Source: Istiophorus platypterus (lineage: Eukaryota; Chordata; Actinopteri; Istiophoriformes; Istiophoridae). From it: a stretch of 64,000 nt of DNA. The stretch covers positions 12,970,089-13,034,088 of the forward strand of contig CM029112.1 in assembly GCA_016859345.1 (NCBI GenBank), given 5' to 3'. Each line of letters begins with the position of its first letter. The stretch's first letter is position 1. Shown in pieces: positions 1 through 12,606 of the stretch. Position numbers and translations under genes: made by a program. The notes beneath the pieces are model-generated. The model had not been told where the DNA came from. It was given only the letters and a program-made list of their open reading frames with translations, and ran no database searches.

Positions 1-1560
1 AAGAAAGCTGCCCTCTAAGAGTTACCATCCTGATCTGAAGAAGGCATGCACCTTTTATGTAAAGTCAACCAAGCGTAAAAGTACCATAACCTGTTGTTTT
101 TTTTTTAAGTTACAGTGTGGATAAGAGCACAGACTTTAGTAAAAACAGTGGACCTTTTCGCCCTACCATTAATCATTTAAAAATCTTGGATGTGTTTTAC
201 TAGACCTTAGAACTATACACCTGCCATGAGTCCTACTGACATCTCACCTTTAAGTGTCATGTGATGTGGAAATATTTCTAGAGGAATAGTGTTTGTTGAA
301 ATATACAGAAATCTATCAATTTAAAAGGTTTGTCACTGATAATTTTATGAACATACATATTATTATACAACTGCATGTGAAACTCATTTTATACCTTTGA
401 CATCTTCTGGCTGGCTGGTGCCAAGGTGAGGTATGTGTGAGGACAGAGGTCAGATTTCTGGCCCTGTGGACCCATGCTTGCTGTCAGCCAACCATTTCAC
501 TGATACACTTTGACCCATGTGCTAAGATAATGAACTACACTGGCTAGCTACCACAACCTGGCTAATGACTTTAACCGCTCCTTGTCAGTGCCAATAATAG
601 CCAGCTAAATTATTATTCAGCCTTTTTGCAAAGAGGCTCTGAAAATGGGCAACTTCAAGTTTTAGTGTCAACACTCTTAAGCGTTAATGATTAGCAGTTG
701 CTTTTGACTAGAAAATGGTTTTGTAAGGCTTAAAATTAAGTCAATTGCACACTTACATGAGGAATGTTGTATTGTGTTGGAATTGCTTTACTTAATTGTA
801 GATGTTCAGCTAGAAATTAGATTAACAAGTCTTTTTAATGTGTACCAAACCTTGCAAAATGTACTTTGCTGCAGTTATAGGACCTTTTTTTTGTGTGAGC
901 TACATGCAATCTGGGGCAGTTCAAGAGCCTAGAAAGACAACAGCTCTCTTGTGCCCCACCACAATGTGAAGACTGAACACATTCCTCTGGCAGTCTAGAC
1001 AAACCTGTGGGCTTTGACTGTCATTACTTAAATTTACAAACATTTCTCAACTGTCTGCAAAGTAACACAAGCTGCTGAAGCCACTTGCACTGACATGAAT
1101 ATAACTACGTCTTGCAGACTCAAACTACCATTATTGCAGTTAGCTCTCCATTGCTACAAACACTGGTTTGTAGCACTGGATGGATGACAAGTATCATACA
1201 TGCCTTAACAAACAAGCATAGAAAATACTGTATAGGGAACCAAGATAGACAGCATACATTTAATGAGAGAAGAAAGCATACATGTATGTGACACACACAG
1301 ATGCGTGCTAGCGCACGCACACATACAACGCATGCAGTATCTGATGCCAAGTGACACGATGAGCGGGTTGGACCCTGAAAAAGGTCAAAGGGCACATTTT
1401 CCAGAGAGCTGAATGATGAGGACTCTGGGAACTGGGCTTGGCTGCACAAACACTGACTTTAATAACACAACAGACCATGTTTGCACTGCCACCACTCTAA
1501 TTTCCCAGTTTTATTTAGGGATTCACTGTCAGAGAGTGGGAAAAAGCTACTCCCAGAAAC

Positions 1561-1568
1561 AGAGAGAG

Positions 1569-1652
<84 letters not shown>
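1561..1652. repeat. (GA)n(TG)n microsatellite
   Basis: A short GA run passes into about 40 TG units. Confidence 0.98.
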
Positions 1653-1656
<4 letters not shown>

Positions 1657-4600
1657 GTCCATGTTCCTCCCTTGGGTCTGTCGCAAACCCATGTGGTTTT
1701 GCGTGTCTAATTGATTCTGTGCTGGAGGGCTGCTTGGAACCCCGGTTCGAAGTAATTTAATGGCCACATGCACTTAATTGTTTTGACAAAAGTTTCTCAG
1801 TTGTGTCTATAAAAATCAACAGTTAAAAGGGAGATGGGAAATCAACAGTTAAAAAAAAAAAAAAAAAAGCTTGACTCATTGGAATGGCCTCCTAGAAAGT
1901 CGTCTTTTTTTTTTTTTTTGGTCAGTGATTGAGCTCTGCAGCATACCTCTGCAAAAGTATCTGGGTCCCCATCAAAATAAATGTACCCATGTTAAGACGA
2001 AGCTCGACTGCAAACCACCTTTGTCCTGTTTCGGAATGTAAATAAAGAACAAAAGGAGAATACGTTTTTAAAGAGGGCTCATTAAAATATTTTAGACCAG
2101 AGCAAAGATGCAAACGCCCCATTTAGTGGATTAATCCACTAATGTTTGTTTTAAAATGGATCTCCAGACAAGCACCAAAATGGCTTGAGTTCAAGCCACC
2201 TCCCCACTTGGAAAGATGTGCATGGTCGTGGATACTTGTTTTGCTCCTTCATAGATACTTCATTTTTTAAATGATAGCACCCTGACAAAGAGGGCCAACT
2301 TTAAGGCTACACTAGTTTTGCACAATAAATACACTTTGATATTATAGTTATATTTCAGATCTCCCCAAATTTGTGGCTACAAATTACAATTCATATTTAC
2401 CGTATGCAACCTGAATACATTAAAAGTGATATGCAAAAGCAAAAAGGACAATAACCTGAATTCCTGCTCCCAGTATCTATTTACACTCCTTGGGCAGTTT
2501 GTAAGGTAAACCTGCACATTATATATTGCATTATATTTATGTTTATGTTTTTAATATGCTCTCCCTCTCATGATTGTAAATGTGTTGGATCAAACATAAT
2601 TAACAGGTCAATATAATGTAGCGCAGTTCAACACTACAGTGAATTACAACATCAATAATAGACAGACAGTTAACATATTAATTCTCTGATAGCATCAAAC
2701 AAAACTGAACATTTAAGCTTTGGAAAAGTGGAATTAATAACTGAGCTTTTGTGTTGCATTGCATTAGATTACATTAGATTGTATAGGAGTAACTGTGGCT
2801 ACTGATTGTATATACTTCACAGTATGCGTTGAGATATGAAAAGCTGTTTTAGTTAACACATCTCATAATCCTTCATAGTAATGTGAAGTCAGATCAGTGT
2901 CACTTTCACTTTTGATTCCCTGTGGGTCTAGATTCATGTATTCTCACGTTTGGAGAAATCTAGCATGGTGGGTGACTGGTAATGACAACAGTATAATTGT
3001 ATATTGTCATATAATGACAAGGATACTTTAATAAAGAATAAATATAGCCTATCCCTAATAATGGGCATAAACAATAGTATGACTCATCTGATGAAGGATC
3101 CTTTCTTTAAACAATAGTCTGTAAACACTTAAAGAACAAAATTTTATTTCCAGTAGTGTACCGTACTGGTGTAGGTCTGTGCAGTATGAAGCAAAATGAA
3201 GAAAACATTACAATACATAACACAATTTATTACAATAGTAGAAAATACTTGGCACTTTCTACATAGTGTATTACGTAGTGTCACAAGTGTCTAAATGAAG
3301 GGAAATAGTTTGTAGGAACAGTTGTTTAAGGATTCAGTGAGTGAATCACTTTTCTAGATAACACTCCTCTTTCGGTCCAAGTTTCCAATCCTTCATTTCT
3401 CTGGATTCCTCTTATGTGATTCAGTTCAGTTTGTACAGAGGGTGAACTCACTGGTTTGTCATTAGGGGACTAACCTCAGCAAAGCTCTTTTCCAACCTAA
3501 ACTGAGAAGATGACCTCTGACCTGCTCGCAACGCTGTCAAGATCAACACCCTGGGCAGCTGAGGCATGGCCCAGTGGTTCTGACCACATCTCTTCTAAAC
3601 ATAGTCGACACAGTCACAATGTTCTTCATAGTTCTTGGCAGTTTTCGTTGCCTTCTCAAAAGACCATCCAACAAACAGGGACATGTTTAGCTGGTTTCAA
3701 ATGTATTTGCATCCCTGTTTTGGGGCCTGTGTGTAGTTAGTGAGGAGTGCCCTAGGCCCAAAAATGAGATAAATCACAAACTCTACTCTCCACAAAGTTT
3801 TTTTTCACCTCCCCTCCTCCTCCATTCTAGACTCCTTCCTCTGTCCTCCTTTTCCTGACCTTTTTACCCCACCATGGTTCTCTTCCCTTTTTGCTTCTGC
3901 TCTTTATCTCACACTCTTGCCGTCCTCCACTTCTTCTTGACTACAACTTTTCTTTCTATATTGACTTAAACGCCTCTTTCTCCTCCCTGCCCTTGTTTCT
4001 CCCCTTTTCTCCTTGTTTTGTGGTATAGGAGACAGCTGGTCATATTTTTTGAAAAGCAAAGTAATCTGATACAGCTGAAAGCAAGAAAAAAATATTCTCT
4101 AGTGCCTGTAATTGAAAACAGGATCATAGCAAGTCCAATGAGTCCAAATTTCTAAAATTAATTTAGCTTTCTTACAGACTCAAAGAAAACATGTTATACA
4201 TGCCATCCTATAACTGGACCTAAAACGGGAAATCCTTGTAGAAAGTAGAGCTGAAGGGATAGGTGACTCTTGAATCAATGATACTTGGTGGATATTGTTA
4301 ATGTGAGAAATTGTGTATAGTGCTGACTTGAAGCTAAGCGAGGTTCATTTAACCCATTGCCAAAGTGTTTACACAAAACCTCGTCATTTTGCATGAGAGA
4401 TTGAACAAACATATTCATTAACTGATGATAATGATGAGGATTTTCCTACTGAATGTGGTCTCTTACATTCCTATTTGACCTGGCATGAACCTGTTACTTA
4501 TCAGTCAGTTCACTGTTTTTACTGGCCTGTGTTTGGGGTAATGTCCACCAGCTGCTAAGCCACAAGGGCCAGACATTTTCCATGTTGAGGTCAAATGTCA

Positions 4601-5566
4601 GTTATAGGGTCATGCTCCAACTGGTCATTAAACACCTGTTTGGCAGGACATCATGGGAGAACTGAGGTTACTGAATACCCCTCTCTGATAAAAAGTCAAT
4701 GTATCTCAATGTTTTATGAAAGGTTACTCCTCAGTCCTTTCTCAGTCTGGCTTTATTCACTCTCAAAACAACAGAATTGACTCAGTACGCTTCACTCACA
4801 GCTTGACATTCTTATGTCAACACCAGTACATTGTGGGTTTTGTAGTTTACTGAAATTGATAACACAGGACTGAAAGAGTTTACTACCTGTGAAGAGAGTG
4901 ATTTATTTTCATTGCTGGGTAGAGCCGGATTTCCCACAGTAGTGGTCCAGAACTTTGCATTCAGTTTTGTATTTGCCAAGTAGTTTACAGTGTTTGAAAC
5001 TTCTTACTTTGACTTGGACAAATGGGCAGTGTGTATTCATGAATGACAATTAATGATGCTCTGAAAGGTCTTGCTGCTTCTGTCTTGGAAACCAGCTGGT
5101 TAAGATGCAGGATACACAGCTATTATACGTTTTCAGCCCCTCTCCCAATCACCCTGTCTTTTGATGGCTTTAGTGTTTTTCCCCCCACAGTAGGAGATTG
5201 GTTTGTGTTTACTATTTGTTAAACAAAACAAACAGCTTGGGTAGGATTGTTCTCAGTACCCTGCTCTCAAAGATGAAAATGAGGCACTTATTTGACGACA
5301 AGACCTATATCCTATATAGAACTATATATCAAATGCAGGTACCTATAATTATTTGTATACATTAGGCTTACAGAGAATTGAAAAACTGACCAGGGATTAG
5401 GGGCGAGATCACTGAGCCAATTAAACTTGGTCATGATTAATACATTCTCTGTAGCACATCATGTAATTTATCAAAGATAAGGGTAAGTATTTGTCATTTT
5501 CCAAAAGAAAATTAATGATTAAAATCAAAATAGTTTAATTTTCTGTCATCTGTTAATCAAGTCATT

Positions 5567-5591
5567 GTTGTCAGCTCTAAAAGCTGACAAC
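5567..5591. repeat. Perfect 10-bp stem-loop
   Basis: GTTGTCAGCT and its exact complement AGCTGACAAC are separated by five bases, followed at once by TTTTT. Confidence 0.85.
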
Positions 5592-6783
5592 TTTTTGACC
5601 GTTGACTTTTTTTCAGAAGCTCTGTTGTTTATGAAAAGAAAGATGACAGGAATTTTATTTAATGTTTTTAGGTCTACCTGCTGTTGGATAATATTTGAGA
5701 ATAGATGCTGATACTGTGTCACAGGTATCTGTCAATCTTGTTCATGTTGTCTTTTTGCTTTGCTGCTTTGCTGGTATCCTGCCTTAGGTGAAGCACCGGA
5801 ATCGGCTTTCAAGGTGTGCTAGGCTCTGGCCAACACCTTTGTGTACAGCGCGTAACCGTCAAAGACGCGTTGGTTAAGCAGAGAGAGAGGAGGATTGACA
5901 TGAACAGTTGCAAACAGGGGATAAAGGGACATTGGTTGTGTTCGATGAATAAAGGTAGTCAAAAGGTGAGACTTTGGAAAAGGGACAACCATTGTAATGT
6001 TCAATATAGAAGCCAGATGGGTGCAGTAGAAAGGAGGGAGGAGATAAAGGACTGTTGTCAGAGACAATAAGAGGGGAGTCAAAAGGAGAGATAATGGGAA
6101 ATTGAGAGATGGAGTGCAGAGGGAAAATTGATGACAGGAGAGAATCAGTATGCGGAGGGAGGAAAGGGTGAGGTTGAGAGAAAGAGACACGAGTAGAGGT
6201 ATGGGAATGTGGAAGGTGCAGAGGTGGAGGGCAGTGTGTTGCAGTAAGTTGCTGACTGACTGCTGGAACAGGATGGGGAAGTGGTGAAGGAGGCCAGGAG
6301 AGCCGCTTCCATAGGTGGGTCTCTATGACACATGTACACACTCACACACAATGGAGCACATTATAAAACTAAGACTCAATGCTTAATATTAGCTATTGTT
6401 GGCTTTCCATAGCAGTGTTATTTCTACCATTAATCAATGCAGTGGCAGTTTGAAGTGTGTGGAGCTCCTACCAGCAGTGTTGCGATTCCTTGTTGATTTA
6501 AATTCCCAGAGTGATACAAATGAGCTAGTTGTCTGGACTTCTCCTCCATGTAGCAGGCCAATCGTTGTGGAGTAAGATTTGTGCCTGCGCTGCAATCCAA
6601 TAGCTGTTAAATTCATGGCAGCCAGTCTGGGCTGAAGTTTAGTGTGTGTTGGTGTTTGCAAGAGCTTGTGTACATGTTTTTGCCTACAGGTCAGCTATGT
6701 GATCAAAAAGAGCAAAAGGCGGCGCGTGTATGGGGCCAGGGCAACCACTCTGTTTAAATGCACAAACTCAAGCATTTACTGTA

Positions 6784-6841
6784 TGTGTGTGTGTGTGAGA
6801 GAGAGTGAGAGAGAGAGAGCCAGAGAGAGAGAGAGAGTGAG
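6784..6841. repeat. (TG)n(GA)n microsatellite
   Basis: A TG run passes into an imperfect GA/GAGAGC run. Confidence 0.93.
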
Positions 6842-7271
6842 CCAGAGAGCCAGGCTAGCTGGGTGAGTGGATCAGGTTTCAGCCTCAGCATTCTCTCTCT
6901 TTTCCCCTCTCACATTAACAAGACAGCAACACTGTACTCTGGAGAGTGAGGGAAAGGGAGGCCTCGTGAAGGGTATCAACTACTTGAACTACTGAACATA
7001 CATAGACATAAAATCTTCACCTACACTGACTTAAAACATTTTTGGAGATACTTTCTGCATTTAAAGGCCTTTGTGAAAATATTAAAAGTTGAATATTTAG
7101 CTTATGATTGGACACACATTTGGAGGCAGTGATAGCCTCCTGCCAAGTGCAAAGTACTTAAATACTACAGTTTGTACTGTTTCTAAGGGTTTTCTGTCAA
7201 GATTCTGCATTGGCATGAGAGCACCCTTTTTCAGAGTCATTGAGTGTTTTTAAGAGAGTTTTGTTTAGCAC

Positions 7272-7488
7272 CAGGATTACGCAAAAAGTACTGGACTGAT
7301 TTGAAACAATTTTGGTTGGGAGATGAGGCATGGCCCAGGGAGGAACCCATTAGTTTTTGGTGAGGATCTTGCAATCCATGGATTTTGTTTCACTTAACAC
7401 TGTGTGATAGGGCATTTTTTTTGACATTTTTTGTCAATATTTTGGCCTCGGTGGAGGTATGTGCTCTGTTCAGTGCCATTCTAGTTCC
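7272..7488 (+). repeat. Degraded teleost interspersed repeat
   Basis: GGATTACGCAAAAAGTACTG, then GACTGATTTGAAAC, then GGCATGGCCCAGGGAGGAAC, then CCTCGGTGGAGGTATGTGCT matches, from memory, an abundant fish repeat (ttacgcaaaaactactggac...gccttggcggaggtatgcgc). An internal segment is deleted. The class is unassigned. Confidence 0.65.
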
Positions 7489-7749
7489 GTATGTTGTTTT
7501 TCTTGGATTTTCTTGGAGTTTTTCTTGTAGTGTGAATGTTTTCCAATACCATTACTCAGCTATGCACCTCTCTCATCCACTTCCTTGTCTTACTTAAAGT
7601 ACTTGTTTTTCACATTCTCACTTTTTTGCTAAGCAGACATTCAACTGTCACTTCTGTCCACCCCCAATTCCATAATAGCCTTAATCCCTCCATGTTACAC
7701 CTCAGCAGTTTACCACTAACCTTCTCTCTCTCTTTCTCTGTCAAATCAG

Positions 7750-7959
7750 GGCCAGAGGTGATTTCCAGCTACAGTAGCAGTGCCATGTCTGAGGCGGTGG
7801 TGCCTGATGCTATGGTGTCCCCAGCAGTGGGTGGCCTGTATGGAGAGAAGGCTGGTGGCCCTGTGGTGGACTTCAGTTACGTGGGCATCGACGCCATTCT
7901 GGAGCAGATGAGGAGGAAGGCAATGAAGCAGGGTTTTGAACTAAACATTATGGTTGTGG
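7750..7959 (+). CDS. sept9: septin-9 exon: variable N-terminus and polybasic helix
   Basis: A pyrimidine-rich acceptor ending at 7,749 precedes this 210-nt exon, and the donor GTAAGT starts at 7,960. It encodes a variable stretch, then VDFSYVGIDAILEQMRRKAM, then NIMVVG running into the P-loop. The polybasic QMRRKAMK segment corresponds to the septin phosphoinositide-binding region before the G domain. An in-frame ATG at 7,785 has G at -3 and precedes SEAVVPDAM. It sits about where the shortest human SEPT9 isoforms begin, so it could start a short isoform. Residues before it are open in frame, consistent with inclusion in longer isoforms. The exon ends in phase 1. Confidence 0.95.
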
Positions 7960-10900
7960 GTAAGTAGAGCATGTGCACAATTGCTTAAGTTTTTTTTTAT
8001 ATTGTCCAGACTCAATTTAATGTAGTCAGTGTGTTGAACTGCATTTAAGCGGCAGGATTACATTTGGCTTTCTTCTGTAAGGTGATGTGAATGAGGAACT
8101 ATAGTTCTGTATTCGGGGTAGGGAATTACAGAAACCTGATATCCCCAGGTAGAATTCTCCTGGAGAACGCTGATGTCACAGCCGCAAAATTGGGCTTCTA
8201 ATTGGGTTTTTACATATTCTCATGCGCATGAGAAAGGCATCGGACAGAGAAAGTGTTGCTGTGGCAGCAGGGTAGCTTACATGTAGAGATACATCCTCAT
8301 ATTAAAATGATTCCATTCAAAGTCTGACTAAAACTCGAACACAAAAAAGGCTCAGAAATTCTAGATTTTTGGGTTTGAAGTTAGACAGTAAATTGAAATA
8401 CTTCTGCCCTGTGAGGAAGAGCTATGTTCCGCCTGTCTATCTTCTCACTGCACTGTCCATCAGTTCTGACACGTACCAGAAAAATGAAAGTTAGTCTGCA
8501 TCGTCTTTTATCTTTAAAAAAATTTGAAATGAGTGAGGTATTAGAAATATTCCTGTCATAGCCCTTGACTAAAGCACTGGCCTCAGGGCTGGACTTTGCT
8601 GCTCCTAAATATTCAGGAATGCTCAAATGGAGATGATAAATTTCTCTGTGAGGACTAATAAAATGTGACCTTCAGGTAGGGATTCTTGCTATATAGGATG
8701 TTAATGGACAACTCTGCCTGTTTAAGGCATTGTGTACTAAAAAAATGACATTCCTCGGTCGCAGACATATACATTGAAAAGGTGAAAAGGGGGATATTTA
8801 ATCATGTAGATGTTTGGTTTGTTGTTTGGGTTTTTTTTTTCTTTCAGTTTCTCATTCTCTGGGCCTTGTCATTAAGTGAGATTACAAAGTACATCTAGTA
8901 TCCACCTGTTACCATTACACTTAGAAGTTTGTTCAACTTCTACAACTGTTATAACATATGTCCTGTCATTCAGGTATGATACTGTTTTCTCTCTAATCAA
9001 GTTTTGTCAGAAAACTGTGGCCTCAAATTAAAATATTTTAATAAGCAGCCATACACAGTAGGACTTAAAACTCTTTCTCATTGAGCCCTCATCACTGTGA
9101 TGAGACACTTTTAAAACAGAAGCTAATTACACACACACACACACACACAAACACAGCTCCATAGTATACAGGCCACCATAAAACCCAAACCACCTCCCCA
9201 CTGCATGTCTCCTGCGGATGATGTCGCGCCGGTTGGTCTGGGATTCATCCTCAAAAAAAGCTTGCTTAAGAAGCAGCCTTAGGGTTGAGACTGAACTGTG
9301 CAAAGTTGTGGAGGCAATGGTTAAAAAAACTGAATACACTCAGTCTCCATGTGGTTTTGCATTCAGGTGAAATTATCTTCCACCACGTAAAAAAGGAGAG
9401 CAGTGTAGCAAGAAGTGGTGCTTTTTAAACTTAGATGATTGGGTCAGTATCTTCATGGTTAAGGGGGTGCTTTATTACCCTTATTTTATTGCATAATTAA
9501 ATGTTGTAGTTGCATAATCGCAAACTGTGAAAGCACCAGATAAAGAATAGTCCTTTTTTCTTTTTTTATATGACAGAATTTAGTGCTAAAGGAGGAAGGA
9601 GGGAAAATGCAGAGACAAATGAATTTAATTGTTTGCAAAAATGTTTAATTGTTCAAAGGATAGTCATCAGTTTGGGTGATCTTTTGATTTCTTTGCCATC
9701 GACAATATCAGGAAGCTATTTTGACAGTTTTTTCTTTTCTATTGATATGGTCTATCAGAGAATTAAACAAAATCTGCACCACAATGGCCACATACAGTAG
9801 GCAAGCGTGGGATTTGGCACCATGTCACTTTTGTGATGTTAGTTAATGAAAGAATGTTGGACCAAGACACTTTAGGAAATACAGCTGTTAGAGAGAGGGA
9901 GGACAGTTCAGACTGCTGCTAAATCTTTATTGCAGATAAAATACATAGTAGGTTAGCAGTGATGATCACTTCTTAATCTTCCAGCTGAAGTATGATTTTC
10001 GTCTAATCCAATATGTAGCTGTTGTCTTTTGGCATTTCCTATATAGATCCATGCTGGCATGTAATACGCTGCTGGCGGCATGCAATTTCTTGATATAATA
10101 TTTAATAATACAGAAATCTTCTGTTGAAGTGCATCACAATAAACAAGATTTTCTACATTTTTTTAAAGTGCACACTCTAAAAAGTGGTTTGCCCTAGATC
10201 CAAACCGTCTTTGATGGTGTGTTTAGGTTGTGCTCATGGGTATTGATTGCTTTGCTGGAAGTGTTTGTGCAGACATACGCCTGCAGCTTGTCACTGCTTT
10301 AGCCAAACAACCAACAGTGTGGAGTCGTCCAGAGTTTTAAACTATAGTGGATAATACCCATTGAATATTGTTTGAATTTGTTATGGCACCAGTATTACAG
10401 TCTTAGGTATCTACAGTGCAAGCAACCACTTTAGAAGAGTTTTTTTAGTTTTGTTGTTTTGGGTTTTTTTTTAATCTTAAGGTGGAGGGGTTTGTATATG
10501 TCTTTGTGTTCTCCCTCACTGTCTGCCTCTCTGACTGTGATTTTGCTTACAGGACAGAGTGGCCTGGGAAAGTCTACTCTGATGAACACACTGTTCAAGT
10601 CTAAAGTCAGCCGTAAGTCAGTGCAGGCTACAGCCCAGGAGAAGATCCCCAAAACAATTGAAATCAAGTCTATCAGTCATGGTATGCTCCTCTTGAAACC
10701 CTCAGTTCTTTTCTCTGTCCCTTCTTTTTGTCGGTGTCTGCAGGTCCGTCAACCAAAGTATACTCATCTCTCTCACTGTTTTTTTGTCTTCCCTTCTCTG
10801 TTTACACTTTTCCCTCTGTCACAGACTGTATCATCTGTCAGCCATCATGATATGTTTGTCTAGTCACTCCAAACATTTCTTCTCCTTTTTTCACTCTACC

Positions 10901-12563
10901 CCCCCCCCTGTAAATCTAATTTTCATAGATTACAGTCATTATTGCTCAAACTATCTTGGAATGTATTCTTAACCTCAAAACCAACAGTTCTAAAGTTGGC
11001 AATTGTTTTGTCCCCCTATCAAAAAGGATCCTCTCAAATCGGATACTGAAAAAATTTCAGTACAGTCATAGACTCCTGCTAGTTTTTTTTTGTTGCTGTT
11101 TTTTTTTTATCTACATAACCTTGTTCATTAGTCGTTTGTAAAGTGCAATGGGGGTTTTTAGAATCAGAGTATACAGTGTGCTGGCACTGACTGACTTTGT
11201 TTGTTTCTGTGTTTGTGTGCAGACATTGAGGAGAAGGGAGTGAGAATGAAGCTGACAGTCATTGACACACCAGGCTTTGGAGACCAGATCAACAATGAGA
11301 ACTGGTGTGTTACAATTAACATCACTGCATCAATTATATGACCTGTGAGATTTTAGTTGTGTCTAACCAGAAGCCTGGCCCTTTTTCCTTACATTTCCTG
11401 TCGTCTTACTTTTCCTGTTTCTGTCATTTTATATCCTTCTTTTCCTCCTATATCTGTTCGTCTCACTCTCTGAGCCCCTCCCTCTTCCTCTTTTTACCCA
11501 TATACCCCTTCTCCTCCTTTCCTACCTAAATGTTGATTCCTTCTTTCCTCTTTTCTCTTCATCTCTTCCTATCCTCCTCCCCCCTCATCATTCCCTTAAT
11601 CAATCCCTGCTGGGGTCTAGCTGGCAGCCCATCATGAAGTTCATTAATGACCAGTATGAGGCGTACCTGCAGGAGGAGATCAACATAAACAGAAAGAAAA
11701 GGATCCCAGACTCCAGAGTTCATTGCTGCATATACTTCATCCCCCCCACAGGACACTGGTAAGGACATCTATAAACATGGTTAAATATAGAAACTTTTGC
11801 AGAAACAACTGTACTTTAGTTGCAAAAAGAAAACACACATAGACAGCCTGAGTATTTATTCTCCCTTCTTCTTTGTCAGCACCCAACAAGACAGTAAGAG
11901 GATATCAGTGCTGCCCTCTGTTGTTCTCAGATTGGAAAGAACACAAGATGGTGGATACACAGGAAAAGTTTGGTATTTAGGAAAATAAACTTCTTTGCTT
12001 TAGAAGCTAGATGAGAAGATTGAAATCACACTAGTATAGATACTGGGAAAAGTAGAAAAGGCTCTCAAGGTTAAGATGTGTTTATAGGGTTTGTTTAAAA
12101 TATACGGAAACGAAAGTGTAATAGTGACAATTTTCCATTCCACCCATACGGATGTTATATGCAGGAAACAGACAGGGCCAGGCTAACTGTTTTCCCCTCT
12201 ATCCAGTCATTCGTGCTGAGTATCTAAGCGCATTTCTTAAAATTATGACTTTATCAGGAATAATGAAGATTGACTCTGACTTATAGGACAACACATAATA
12301 ATACAACAATAATTACATCAACTTGAACCTCAACAGCTTCTTTTGTTACCCACAGTGTATTGTGCATTTGCAAACAGATCATTTATTGATACAGATTTCC
12401 TTTGTTTATTCTGAAGCTTTTCAATGTGAAGCAGTCTGAAACGTCTCTCTGCTTTCTTATCCCTCATATTAAACACACGTCTTCACACATTTCTGCTCAG
12501 CAAGATGCAACATATCCCAGAACACCAGCCCACCACGCACATGCATGCACCCCATGCATGCGC

Positions 12564-12606
<43 letters not shown>

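Larger units (their letters stand above)
1..7749 (+). other. Upstream or intronic DNA of septin-9
   Basis: No recognisable coding exon was found in this 7.7 kb. The septin core starts at 7,750 with a phase-1 splice acceptor, so at least one upstream exon must supply the first base of the codon. The long N-terminal exons of vertebrate septin-9 isoforms were not found and probably lie left of the window. Visible contents are a (GA)(TG) microsatellite at 1,561-1,652, poly-A and poly-T tracts near 1,850-1,920, a pyrimidine-rich stretch around 3,800-4,010, a perfect stem-loop at 5,567-5,591, purine-rich DNA at 5,880-6,330, a (TG)(GA) tract at 6,784-6,841 and an old interspersed repeat at about 7,272-7,488. 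Intron status is inferred from the downstream gene. Confidence 0.6.
7960..10552 (+). other. septin-9 intron (2.6 kb)
   Basis: A GT-AG intron between the N-terminal and P-loop exons. It contains an 18-bp perfect palindrome at 8,217-8,234, an (AC)n tract at 9,129-9,149 and several short A or T runs. No coding sequence was seen. Confidence 0.9.

Noticed and set aside
1736..1756. CCCGGTTCGAAG as a tRNA B box
   Set aside because: The required final CC is missing, there is no A box at the right distance, and no cloverleaf can be drawn.
1413..1773. Cys/Val or His/Thr frames on both strands
   Set aside because: They are translations of the (TG)n microsatellite.
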